Positions 46,459 through 56,421 of a stretch of 56,421 nt of DNA are shown here, one piece after another (position 1 is the stretch's first letter; each line of letters opens with the position of its first letter). The notes under the pieces are model-generated. The model had not been told where the DNA came from. It saw only the letters and a list, made by a program, of their open reading frames with translations, and made no database searches. The position numbers and the translations under genes are program-made. The stretch comes from Thermomucor indicae-seudaticae. Lineage: Eukaryota; Mucoromycota; Mucoromycetes; Mucorales; Lichtheimiaceae. Location of the stretch: the NCBI GenBank assembly GCA_000787465.1, contig JSYX01000198.1:1-56421 (forward strand), written 5' to 3'.

Positions 46459-48394
46459 CTACCTTCTGATTGCCTGGACACTTGCCGTGTAACTCTCCGT
46501 GGGCGGCTGGTTAAAATCATTATTAGCGAGGCTATGGTTTCCCAGACACGTTCGAAAGGCTGTTGCTGCTGTTCTCAAAAAAAGCTTCGGATACGCCTTG
46601 TTATATGACGGGACACTTTCAAAACATTGAAAGACGTTGTTTTTTTCCATTTTGTAAATGATTCGATGCTTGTATTTCACGACAAGTTGCCTTTGGTTGT
46701 TAGTCTGGATACATCTCCGGATGATTGGCGCTGCTTGGCTATATCTAAACCACAGAGAATCAGTTTCTCAAAGAAATACTAAAGTCTCTCCCTGTTTCTT
46801 TTTTATACCTTGAGTTTAATCAATTTTCTGTACAAGTCGTCCATCTTGGCGTTCTCCTCTTTGACCCCGGCCTGCAGTTTTTGCACAAACGCTAAACGGT
46901 TGGTTGACACGTTATCGTTATTCAGCAAGCTGAAACCCGATGTGCTCATGGACACCAGCAGTCCTCCTCCTGCTCGCCCATTGGGTGGTGATGGCTCAGG
47001 AATGTCAAACTATGACGTCTGCCGCACCGATGATACCGGCAATTCCGAGGCTTTGCTTGATTTGAGCGTGGCCGTAGAATTTTCTCTGTTGCCGTTTGTG
47101 CCATAAGGCACACTTATTGAAAAATGGTCTCCAAGCTTCTTGGTGCCAAATTAGTCATTGTCTAGCAAAAGGATGGAGCCCCGTCGCCGTTGTCGTCTTG
47201 TTAGAAAAGCCATTGTTGGAAGAGGGCCCTGTGGAATGGTGCCTTTCTTTAAAAAAAAGGACTGGTTTCTGTAGAGCTGCTTCGTGAGAGAGTGATGTGG
47301 GTAGTCGTTTGTAGTACTGCCGGTTATTAGTATTATCAGTAATGGGCAGTCATTTTTCCGGGGACATTTCTGTCCCTGGGGACAGAAATGCCCCTGACTT
47401 TGATCCAATGAAACTACTAATACCAGTAAAATCACTTCTTTCTGGCTTAAACGCCAGTCACAGGCGCGAAATTCAGCATAAAACACATTTCGTAAAAAGA
47501 AAATATTTTCTGTTGTGTGAAATTGCAAACTGCTAGACTTGTTTCAGACCCTATGTCGCAAAGGCATATAGACAGGCGTAAGAAAAAAATATGTGCAATG
47601 TTTTTTTTTTGAGATCTTATTCTTTCTGCTGTTTGAATTTTACGTAACGTAACTTGCTTTGGGGAAACCAGGATTGCCTTCCCAAAGTCAGGGACAGAAA
47701 TGTCTCCTGGATTTTTGGAGGAAAGTGGCAATTTTTATGTTTTTTCCTTACCTCTCCTTCATCTGCCGAATCAACATCCGCCGCAGTATTCCCACACGTC
47801 TCCCAAATCCTGATAAAATTGAAATATTTCTTCAACTCCTCTTCTTCTACGCTCCCGCCAGTCGTCCGCCAGGTCGTTCCACCGCCACTATAAACAAAAT
47901 ACAAAACAACCTGCATCTTTCCACTGTTTCTCTCCATGGTCACATACAGATCCGGTCCAAAACACATTTGGGAAGCATACTTCCGTGTTTTCAATCCTCT
48001 TCGACACATCGGCTCGTAGTAGGCCGGTATATACTGCAGTCTCCTTTGCATGCTCCCGCTGTGCCATTCCTCGAGATACTCCTGGTTTATTCACAACACT
48101 CGTCTTCAGATACTTCAGGTTGAAAATTCTTTGACAGATGATGGGCAGCTTCATTCTCCCTTTCTTCTCCTCTTCATCTTCCTCAATCTCACGGTGCTTT
48201 CGTCTGTATAACCGTAAACATAAATGACTTTATCAAACCAGCCCACATTTTGCTTACTTTCTCCTGACTTGGTCGACAATGCGGCGCCGGTTGGCTTGAG
48301 ATAACGGGGTCCTTTTTCTGGAATTCAGGAAAGGGCATTCGGAATCAGACTGCCGTTGCTGATGCTGTCTGCGAGGTCGAATAAATTTCTCCAT
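46459..48394 (-). pseudogene. Broken multi-exon gene of unknown family
   Basis: The minus strand starts at ATG 48394 with a basic exon (MEKFIRPRRQHQQRQSDSE, ending IVDQVRRK). A second exon has an acidic stretch (KHREIEEDEEE), then coherent coding text in two other frames: NEAAHHLSKNFQPEVSEDEC and, after a further one-base shift, INQEYLEEWHSGSMQRRLQY, YYEPMCRRGLKTRKYASQMC, MQVVLYFVYSGGGTTW and YFNFIRIWETCGNTAADVD. After an intron that carries a MITE (47358-47710), another exon (LGDHFSISVPYGTNGNREN) is cut by a TAG, then continues MSTSGFSLLNNDN and KMDDLYRKLIKLK. The final exon ends at 46459 (YKHRIIYKMEKNNVFQCFES). At least two frame breaks and one stop suggest a decayed gene. Sequence error or extra introns are the alternatives. 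The family is not recognised; a partial second copy lies at 34540-34890. Confidence 0.55.
47358..47710. mobile_element. Non-autonomous MITE-like element, 353 bp
   Basis: The left end CCGGGGACATTTCTGTCCCT and the reverse complement of the right end (CCAGGAGACATTTCTGTCCC) form imperfect terminal inverted repeats; similarity resumes as TGACTTTG at both ends. The left end carries an extra inverted unit, so GGGGACATTTCTGTCCC is followed by GGGGACAGAAATGCCCC, a strong hairpin. ATTTTT flanks both sides (47352-47357 and 47711-47716), a candidate 6-bp target duplication. No transposase frame lies inside. It sits in an intron of the broken gene around it. Confidence 0.65.
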
Positions 48395-49621
48395 GATCGT
48401 TAGAAAGAGAAAGAGAAAAGCGATTTTCCCACTTTTTGGGTCTTAATAGATTGCGTGTCTACAAGTCACACCCGGGTGACATAACTCATGAAATTTTGAC
48501 ACGTCACCGTTAAGAACAGGGGCATGTTGGATGTTTCCACGAAGAGTTCTCACGGTAATTCATTGACACAGAATAAAAGATCGGGAAAAAAGGGGGCTGG
48601 TTGAATTATCTGGGGCGCGGCAAGAACATCTGCAGAGTTTAATTCTACGTTGCTTGGAATGATTTTTTATGTAACGTGCGTAGTATTCGTTTACTTTGAG
48701 GGTGAGGTCCAGGCGCGCGTGCGGACAGCAACTGGTCAGCCCCCCACTTTGCAGCGTGGCAGCATCTTTGCGAAGATTGCTTGCACAAGAAAATCATACT
48801 GTGAATCCCCCAAAGTTCATTACTTTGATAGAATGGCATAGCCCATTGTAGCTAAAGAAAAAGTCAGGGCTCTCTCTCTCTATAGGACGCGCTAGGCGGG
48901 GGGATATCGAATGGAATGCAATGCGGTCATTAAGCCATTCCGTGGGTATAGTGTGGCTTTGCCTCGTTGGTGTATGCAAAATCTGCTTCACCGGAAAACG
49001 AGGTAGCCGATTAAAAAGTCCACATCAGTATCATTAGGCATTTTTGTTCAGAAAAGAACGTCCGCCTCTAGTTTATCCGAGGGCCCCCCCTCAAACGGTG
49101 CTGAGATGATGCCCTTCCGGGCAACCAGCTTTTAACATTTCTTCCAGGCCTAAGCCTGTGCCAAATTTTCGATAAACACAAGAGACCCTATCGATGGATC
49201 ATTTCCGGTCAGCGCTCTGCGGCCGCGTTTCTTGCAGACATCCGAACGGATGTAGTATAGACGGACGCCCTCAAAGTTTGGTTTTGCGAATTCCTTTGTC
49301 GCTGTTTTGCGATTAGAAGGTTAATGTGCATGACGCATTCAGGTAGCAGGAGACCCTCCCCCCCAAATGGAGGGTCGTTCGCGTGCGTCCAAGTCTTTAT
49401 TATTAGGCGGCCATGTTCACGGGCATGGCTATACACATTGTGGCAAAAAAAAGGCTTTTTTCATCACGCCTTTCTTTGAACCGCACTTTGTTACACAGTG
49501 AGTGAACTTCGGGGACAGACAGGGCTTTGTTTTATGCAGCGGACCATTTCTCCCTTCAAAAGTGTCCCTTTCACACGCAATCTCTCTCTCTTCCCCCCCT
49601 ACACGTTTCTCTCACCAACAC
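48395..49621. other. Intergenic region between divergent genes
   Basis: No gene is supported. The left 260 bp are the promoter of the pseudogene, duplicated at 34540-34890. The right end is a pyrimidine-rich leader (TCTCTCTCTTCCCCCC) before the two-RRM gene. Short frames near 48650-49440 have no recognisable domain. Confidence 0.5.
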
Positions 49622-50446
49622 ATGCACACATCGACCCGCGTCATCTTTCGCGGCATCGAAAAACACATTTCCAAACGCGAATTGTCACTTCTCTGCGTCA
49701 AATACGGCGTGGTGACTGCAATGCAATTCCGGAATCACGCCATCGAGGTCGATTTCATGTACCCAGAAGAGGCAAAATCGGCCGTCGAGGGATTGCATGG
49801 CACCCAATGGCGGGACAGGAGGTCATTGAGAGATCAACAAACGTCATTCTCTTGCTGCGCTAGCTTACCACCTACTAACCGATCGCGTATGCTAGTATCA
49901 CGGCCGAGATTGCCATTGGAAGACATGGACATTACCCTCACTTTCCAGAGTAAGTTCTGGCTTGAAACAAAAACAGCTCAACTCTTTGTCACCCACACCT
50001 TTTGTTATCTAGGCTTTCAGAGGGACATTGTGTACGCATCAGGTTTATTCCTGAATATCTCAGTGCTGAGGATCTCCTCGAGTTTGTGAGTCAAGCAGGT
50101 ACCGTTGAATCTATCGAAATAGAAAGGGACGAGCGTTGTGCGTGAGTTTTTTTCCATCTTTATTGCAAGAAGATCGATCAGGATGAATGATATCTGTACA
50201 GCATAGTGGAATTTAGCGATCACATCGACATGTTGTTCGCTATCAATCGGTTAAACGGTGCAGAGTTCAAAGGTCACACTTACTCTGTCTCCCAGGTGAG
50301 AGATAACTTGCATTGAAAGAGAGAGAGAGATTGATGTGAAAGGCGAAAAAAAGTGGCGATGTTTCAATTATAAACGACGACGATATAGAGACGAACAACA
50401 ACGACGACCGGAGAACAATGACACAAAGTCAAAGAAAAACAAGTAA
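49622..50446 (+). CDS. Two-RRM RNA-binding protein
   Basis: Four exons (49622-49949, 50021-50141, 50202-50295, 50354-50446) give about 211 residues. Two RRM-like folds are visible. The first reads TRVIFRGIEKHISKRELSLL, then IEVDFMYPEEAKSAVEGLHG. The second reads CVRIRFIPEYLSAEDLLEFV, then RCAIVEFSDHIDMLFAINRL and NGAEFKGHTYSVSQ. The aromatic RNP1 residues are poorly kept, so RNA contact may be weak or the domains may bind protein. A basic tail ends the protein (RRRYRDEQQRR, then KSKKNK). The last intron uses an AAAAAAAG acceptor, chosen because it alone leads to an open basic tail. I cannot name an orthologue. Confidence 0.72.
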
Positions 50447-51722
50447 GGGATAAGAAAGACTGTTTGATGATGGAGGGGGGACTCATCTCCTGGTCAAAGG
50501 AAAAAGAAAAAGCGACGAGGCCAGGCTCAAACAAGTCAGGCTCAAGCAAGTTGAAAAGCAAATGGTTGGTGATTCGCAGAACGTTTACTCTATGCCGAAT
50601 CAACCTCACGGACTTGGCACCCTAGGCCATTGTTTTCAGCTCAGTTGCTCTGCAAATACAAACGATGAACACATACCTTGACGTTAAAACTTATGCTAAA
50701 ATGAACAAAAACTTTATACACCATCTGTTTGCCGGCATGAAAGTGTTAGCCTATGTGGGGAGGGGGGAGGGGTATGGGTATTTTTAAACACACAAGTCAG
50801 CTTCATCCACCAAGCACATCTGCTTGCTCTCGGCTAGACATTCGACTATGGCCCTCGGAGAGAAGCGACTTGTCCCGGATGGTTCCATACACGAGAGGGA
50901 GGTCACTGGTTAAAATGAGACTTGACCGTTGTTTACTACTGCTCTAAGACACGTCTTCCGAGAAACGTGGCGGTCATCCATTTCTAACAGCAGGATTCGA
51001 AATGGAAGCGTTCCGGGAGAACGCGATCATCAAGCTGAGGTCAGTCAAAGCAAGAAGACGCTTCGAGCACAAGGATGGCCTCTTTGGTCTCGCTGCGGTA
51101 TCACGGCGGACCAATCTTTCCCAGGTAGGTTTGCACATCACCATCTCCCAGAGTCCTGATATTATGCCAACCATTTCGCACGTTGGGTCGTTTTGGACTT
51201 GGCTTGTCTGGTATGTAGCATCCATACTTTAGAGAAGATCGTCTGATAATGCGCTGCTCGGAATTAACGCACGATAGATGGGCGTTTTTTTCTCCATGCA
51301 ACTTCTGCAATGATTGGCACTTTGATGATGTCTTTGCGATGATTTGCCTCGGCCATCGTCTTTCTGGCCCATCACCATTTGTTGCTGCTCGTCAAACTGA
51401 GCGTAAGCAGCATCATCATCACCCCGCCCAAGCAGTTGTTTGGAAAGGCACAGTTCGGTCAACTTGGGAGTGCATTTACACTAAAGACGCATTGGCTTCC
51501 GACATGTCGAAACACACTTGTTCTTCAGGTCCCATTTGTCGAACTCAAGCAGGATCTTGCAAGCAGGAGAATGTTCATATCATGTAACGATTGATTGATC
51601 GTTTATCTAATCAGATGCTCATTGTCTGATCGGGCTTGGGCGTCGGAGTTGCTTTTGTTATCAGTGAAATTTTGCCAATTTGCACTGCTTCTCTTTTGAT
51701 CTCTTTCACATTTATCGTGCAT
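50447..51722. other. Intergenic region, no gene recognised
   Basis: A 1.3-kb gap. Overlapping frames near 50974-51232 (both strands) and 51229-51462 (-) look faintly coding but show no domain and no convincing splice partners. I leave them unannotated. Confidence 0.4.
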
Positions 51723-52672
51723 ATGATGTCTTCAGACGTACCACACAGTGGTTGGCTATACAAACTAAGCTGGATCAATGTTCGTCGGTCATGGCGCAAA
51801 CGGTTTTTCGTATTACATGAAAAAGAACTACGATATTATAGGCAGCCTGTAAGAAAGAAAGAAAGAAACGCTTATCTGTGGAAAAAATAATCTGATAAGG
51901 GCAGAAATGCATACAGGATGACCGGCCGGCTGGTGTCATTGACTTGAAGCATTACGTTGGTGTTGTCAGTCATTCAACCAAGCAATCGACGTGTGCTTTT
52001 CGTATCGAGTCTGGATGCAGGTACCATCGAAGCCAAGTGTTGTATGCGGATAGCCCAGCCGAGGCGCAGCAGTGGATACGGCTGATTGACAGCCATATCC
52101 GGAAAACGAACGAGCACGACAGCTGCTGTCCCAGTGGTAGTGGTAGTGAGATAACATACGACAGCAGCAGCGTGCTTGACAAGTGGCTCGAACGGCTTGA
52201 CTTGCAAGATAACAACAAACCAACAACAACCCGTTCTTCTTCCAGCTATCCTGTAGTATCGGTCCAAGAAGAAAAAGAACGGCCTCTTCACAGACCAACC
52301 ACCAGCTCCGTCCGAGAAGAACGGCCTCCGTCATTGTCGATTCGTCATCATTATGCAGCATCGCAATCCACCGAATCCCTCGAGAGTTATTCAGAGACGC
52401 TTTCGTCGCCGTCGGTCGGATCGCCAGCCTCCATCAGCGATTACCGAGCCTCGGCGGTTCTTGCCAGCGCCCTCGCCCTACGACGAAGCGCATCGCGTGG
52501 TGGTAGCAGCACTTTGACGTCGCCCCAGGAAGTAGTACTCGATACGACCACGGAATGGGATCTTTTCCATTTTGAGCAAGACGAGGATAAACATCATCAC
52601 CGCAGCATTCCTCCACCCAGTGGACCACCACCGACTGCACCTTTACCGCCATTGCCCCACTCGCGCAGATAA
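51723..52672 (+). CDS. PH-domain protein
   Basis: Two exons (51723-51848, 51917-52672) give about 293 residues. The N-terminal 120 residues form a pleckstrin homology domain: HSGWLYKLSWINVRRSWRKR then FFVLHEKELRYYRQP, GVIDLKHYVGVV, CAFRIESGCRYHRSQVLYA and the closing helix SPAEAQQWIRLIDSHI with its invariant Trp. The basic K-x-R-x-R-W-like loop (RRSWRKRFF) could bind phosphoinositides. The rest is Ser-rich and disordered, with short acidic and Pro-rich ends (PPPSGPPPTAPLPPLPHS) that could bind SH3 domains. Family proteins often link membranes to polarity or GTPase signalling; no specific orthologue is evident. ATG 51723 and 51726 are adjacent. Confidence 0.85.
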
Positions 52673-52828
52673 TAAATGAAACAAGGGCTGGTCCCCTCCT
52701 CACCCCCCTACATTGGTCATTGTTTGTCTTTTTGCGGAGTTCTCTCCTCCCTTATCATGCCAAGCGTTTCCTATTGATATTGAAACACCCCCACGTTTTT
52801 CCTTCTTTTCTTTTTTATCGCTCCCCCT

Positions 52829-54405
52829 ATGCCGCTGTTTTCAAAGAAACTCACACCCACAACGATTACCAATAACATTGGCAAGTCTTTTTTTTCGAAA
52901 AAATAAATTAACGAGTGAACATGATGAGCTCATGAGTCAGAAAAGAAAAGGCGACCGATCCGTCCGTGCAAGAACTCGATTGGTCGCTTGTGTTTGCCAT
53001 TTGCGATGTCGTGAACAATACCGAGCAGGGCGCCAAAGAAGCCCGCAAACTCTTGCAAAAGAAAATGCTCTCAGACCACCCCCAGACTCAGATCCTGTCA
53101 CTCGAGGTAAATCATCATAATAAACAACTTGGCAACAACCTGTGACAATGTATACCAAACCCTACCCCCCCTCTCTGTGCCCGAAAATTTTAATTATGGT
53201 GAAGCTGTTGGATACGTTATCAGAAAACTGCCGAGAAGAGTTCCAGAGTAAGCGGCGGAAAAGAATAATCGAAAAAGGTTTCATGGCAACGAACACACAT
53301 TATTCATTATCAGGTCAGCTGGCAGCTAAATCATTTGCCGAGGACCTGGAGACATTGGCGGCTTCAAAGGCAAGGAAAAAAGGAAGAGAGAGAGACCTCG
53401 TTGTTGGAAGAATAATAAGGGGGTTCGGTCAGTACAGGCAACGGATGATCGAGTCCATGGCAAACTCGTACACTGTCTTCAGAATTGGTCGAGTCGATCG
53501 GACCCTGCGCTAGCCGGAATCCAACGAATCTATCAAGGATTAATGAGCGGCCATCTGTCTTCTACTGCGACTGCCAAGCGAGTGCCGGTCAGCTTCTTTA
53601 GACCCGTGTCGTCGTCCAATACCAGTCAGAGACTCGTTGGATCTATTTATCAACAGCAGCAGCAAGGGGTAAGAATGTATATTAGAATCAGAGAGAGATA
53701 GTACTAATAAGAATCATGACATAGCCACCACCGCAGCAGCAACAACATCAAGTGGTTGACCCGATGAATGATGTGCTACTAGCCAAGAATAATGCCCAAC
53801 TCTTTTCCCAAACTTTATCATTTACAGATCCGACCAAGGAAGATATCACAAAGAACGAATTGATACAGGTGGTGAAGAAAAAAGTGCTACGGCTCGTGAA
53901 AGCAAGGGGGGGCTAAACTTTAAAAACACAGGAATTTTACGGCAAGTGCAAAATGTTCCAGAGAATCATTTCGCAGCACCTCGAGACGTGCAACGATCCA
54001 GACGTCATTTGTAAGGTATCACCTCAGGGCGTGTAACACGAATTGAACTTTAAAAAAATTATGTATGTTATGCCAGCATCCCTGCTCGAGGCCAACAGTG
54101 AACTGGTGACGAGCTTCAAGGCGTACGATGATATGCTTGAAAGTCGTGCGCTGAATGAAGCGACCAGGAATTCGGAAAGTCTGCATCATCGTCATACTCG
54201 GCAGGTAGGATTAGTTAAAAGAAAGTATTAGGCAAGAATTTGATGTGTTGATTCTTATGATGACGACTATTAGGACAACGGCGCGGATCTCTTGGGTGGT
54301 GGAGGTAGTAGTAGTAGTGGTAGTGGCGGTGCGGATAGGGACAAAAGTCCGATGGTTCCAAGGTCAGATGAACGTTACGCGATATTTGGGCTACTCTCCC
54401 ATTAA
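52829..54405 (+). CDS. VHS-GAT adaptor (LSB5-like)
   Basis: Nine exons (52829-52880, 52937-53106, 53205-53247, 53314-53369, 53438-53668, 53725-53868, 53932-54010, 54077-54204, 54274-54405) give about 344 residues. The VHS domain reads ATDPSVQELDWSLVFAICDV, LLQKKMLSDHPQTQILSLEL, LDTLSENCREEFQ and SFAEDLETLAASKATDDRVH. A GAT-like three-helix domain follows a Gln-rich linker (NAQLFSQTLSFTDPTKEDIT, then FQRIISQHLETCNDPDV and LLEANSELVTSFKAYDDMLE). A Gly/Ser tail holds DNGADLLGG. VHS-GAT proteins bind ubiquitinated cargo and clathrin or actin patch factors at endosomes. Introns 52881-52936 and 53370-53437 both begin with GC. The C-terminus is ambiguous: an overlapping frame continues to 54538 with DPFDPF and acidic text. 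Confidence 0.82.
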
Positions 54406-55032
54406 CAACAACAACAGCAGCACCAGCAGTGATCCATTTGACCCCTTCTCGGACACGCACAAGTCTCCATCGAATGATGATGACGATGATGCAGGGTATG
54501 ATGAACCGTTGTTGTTATTTGCAGTGAGAAGATATTGAAGATGGGTTTGTTTAAAGTAGAGACGTTAACCTGCCCCCACCATTGACTCCTCAAAGACTTC
54601 ATGACTAAATACGGCCCTCGTGCAGCGCGAGAGCTTGCGTTCCCTCTTATAACTCCCCGAGTGTAACAGTGCCGCGCATGGATTGTCAAAAAGTTTGTGC
54701 CATAAAAGAGTTCAACCGAGCTGCTACGCTGCCCTCTTTTTTCCTCTCTTTTTTTTTAAACCATCTCTTTTGCTCTTTTTCCCTCTCTCTTTTTTTTTTT
54801 TTTTTTCTCTTTACTTCTTTCTTTCCTGTATTGTCAAAAAAAGCACTGCGCTCGGACACGCCCCTGTTGCTGGAAAAAGAATCCGTCGCTTTTAAAAAAA
54901 AATTATATACCCACACTTTTTTTCTTACGTTGCCCAGTGCGTGTGTGTGTCGAGTTGAAAAAAAGTTCGGGGTTGCTCAGCATCCATTCTTACGTGTAAC
55001 GACCATCAAAAGAAAAAAAACGAAAGCACAAG
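54406..55032. other. Intergenic region
   Basis: Contains the possible alternative C-terminus of the VHS-GAT gene (to 54538) and then the promoter of the coiled-coil gene, with long T and CT tracts (54730-54830) and a TATATACCC box near 54904. No further gene seen. Confidence 0.5.
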
Positions 55033-56137
55033 ATGCATGATAGTATAAGGAAAACGAGCAGTAGTCAGCAGCAGCAGCAGCAAAAGCGCACGGGCCGCGC
55101 AGCATCGTCAACAACAAAGCCAGCAGCACCCGATGAAGAACAGCAACGTCGCATTGCCGAACGAGCAGCTAAAGCGATGGAGAAACAGATCCGTCGACGA
55201 CGTGATCATCGATCTCTTTTTGTCTGGGGCGACAAACGAAAGGTGTGTTTATTTATTTGATGATGATGAAGGGAAAAAAACACCAGCTGACACACGAGAG
55301 GCATTCAGGCGGTGATCAAGCGGTTTCCAGACGGCACCTTTGAAATCCAGGTTCCACAGAACCTGACGCCTGAGCAAGAACACTATGAGTTCCCGCCACG
55401 CTCACGGTTCTTGAAGCAACTCGCCACGGCTGAGCGACGAACACAGCTCGCCTCCGTAGTAGAGAATAATAAGCCCGACCCGTCCGCCATTGACGCCTGG
55501 TTCGCCAACCAACAACAGCAACAGCAACAAACCGATAAAGAACGCCAAGTCGTGGACTGGATCACCCGCGTCGAACCGCCGCCCTGCCAAAGCGAAGCAG
55601 GTAAGCTATACTCCATCATTATCCTCTTCTTTATTATTCATCACCATAACTCATCATCATCAATATCAAGGCAAACGGTGGAACGTCCTTACGCCTCCAC
55701 CCGAAGAAGACGCGTCATCCAAACACTACGTCCCACGGCGCCTACTTTCCTTCCGTCCTCCTTCTCCTCCTTCTTCTTCTTCGTCATCCACTACCACAAC
55801 TCCACCTTCCAACATTGCAGGCCTGGTCCGCTACGTCGACAGGATGCACAAGTCCCTCCAACACCAGCAAGCACAGGCCCAAGAACGCCTCCACAAACTC
55901 GAGGCCCTGCTCGCCCAGGAACAGCAGCGCACGGCCGCCTACCAGCAGCAGCTCCTCCACGAAGCCGTCGCTCGCTCCAGACTCGAATCCTCCCTCGCCC
56001 AGGCTTTGCACCACATGGAGTCCCAGCTCGCGGAAACCAGAACGGCCCGCAAAAACCTCCAGCTGCAACTCGATCGTGCCTTGGCCGAAATCCAGTCCCT
56101 CAAGTCATCATCTCATCAACATCGCCCATCCAAATAA
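55033..56137 (+). CDS. Orphan coiled-coil protein
   Basis: Three exons (55033-55242, 55309-55600, 55671-56137) give about 322 residues. A Gln/Ser-rich basic start is followed by an Arg-rich helix (RRIAERAAKAMEKQIRRRRD), a compact segment LFVWGDKRKAVIKRFPDGTF then EIQVPQNLTPEQE, and a Pro/Ser-rich linker. The C-terminal 100 residues form a long coiled coil rich in Gln, Leu, Ala and Glu (RLHKLEALLAQEQQRTAAYQ, then ARKNLQLQLDRALAEIQ). No catalytic motif is seen and I know no orthologue. The second junction is fixed by the shared phase (CQSEA to GKRWNV). A third intron inside the Ser/Thr/Pro-rich stretch is possible. Confidence 0.65.
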
Positions 56138-56421
56138 TCTCTTCCTCCTGTTGTTCATCTCTTTCTTTCTCTATACTTGTACATAGCCCTTCTTTTTCTT
56201 TCTTCTTTTTTCGTATATAGTTTGCATTGTCCCCCTCTTTCTTTCTCTACATATATACACACACCCCACGCGCACAAATTATTGCATACTTTTTGGCAAT
56301 ATACTGGTTTTTGAATAACTTTTTGCGTCCTCTGTTGGTAGTGTTTGCGTCAACTTCAAGTGAAATTTGCGCCATGCTTTAACGAAGATTTACGGTGAAA
56401 TTGAAATACATTTGCACTGTA
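56138..56421. other. 3' flank, truncated by the window
   Basis: T-rich sequence following the coiled-coil stop codon, probably its 3' untranslated region and terminator. No gene is visible before the window ends. Confidence 0.5.

Noticed and set aside
51002..51232. Possible small plus-strand gene with an ATG and Arg-rich start
   Set aside because: Both strands are open here, no domain is visible and no splice junction extends it.
1..56421. tRNA, rRNA and CRISPR features
   Set aside because: I scanned for T-loop GGTTCGAAT-type boxes, conserved rRNA blocks and regularly spaced repeats and found none that held up; GGTTCGA-like hits fall inside protein genes.

Overview
This window looks like nuclear DNA of an early-diverging filamentous fungus, most probably Mucoromycota. 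The evidence is dense genes with many 45-120 bp introns, unmistakably eukaryotic proteins (complex III core subunit QCR2, ribosomal protein eL32, Blm10/PA200, an NFX1-type zinc-finger protein, ataxin-2, a VHS-GAT adaptor), a fungal Zn2Cys6 regulator, and a three-RRM plus MLLE protein with the layout of Ustilago Rrm4. The phylum is an inference; no rRNA or other marker is present. I saw no tRNA, rRNA or CRISPR array. Exon boundaries were worked out by eye and tested by reading-frame phase and family conservation.

Layout. 0.8-6.5 kb: ataxin-2 (+), an EamA/DMT transporter (-) and a C2orf76/UPF0538 protein (-). 6.5-9.4 kb: gene-poor, with a decayed dispersed repeat (copy C). 9.4-18.2 kb: phosducin-like protein and pyrroline-5-carboxylate reductase (tandem, +), Rrm4-like RNA-binding protein (-), PPR protein (-), Zn2Cys6 regulator (+). 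18.2-22.7 kb: gene-poor; holds a full-length Tc1/mariner element with identical 110-bp inverted repeats, inserted next to or into repeat copy B. 22.7-34.4 kb: compact housekeeping block with a mitochondrial carrier (-), beta-trefoil protein (-), type II membrane glycosyltransferase-like protein (+), universal stress protein (-), QCR2 (+) and FAP1/NFX1 (+). 34.4-37.1 kb: decayed region with a partial duplicate of the 48-kb pseudogene, repeat copy A and unrecognised ORFs. 37.1-45.4 kb: giant BLM10/PSME4 gene (-) divergent from eL32 (+). 45.4-49.6 kb: a broken, MITE-carrying gene and empty sequence. 49.6-56.1 kb: two-RRM protein, PH-domain protein, VHS-GAT (LSB5-like) adaptor and an orphan coiled-coil protein, all (+).

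How it fits together. There is no operon or cluster logic; most genes are unlinked housekeeping functions. Three head-to-head pairs share short promoters (beta-trefoil/glycosyltransferase, USP/QCR2, BLM10/eL32). Two post-transcriptional regulators carry the two halves of a known interaction module: a PAM2 motif in ataxin-2 and an MLLE domain in the Rrm4-like protein. The most unusual signals are six apparent GC-AG introns in five genes, one young transposon, a hairpin-ended MITE, and an inverted partial duplication linking 34.6 kb with 48.4 kb. I did not find a convincing wholly new system; the Rrm4-like gene is the best lead.
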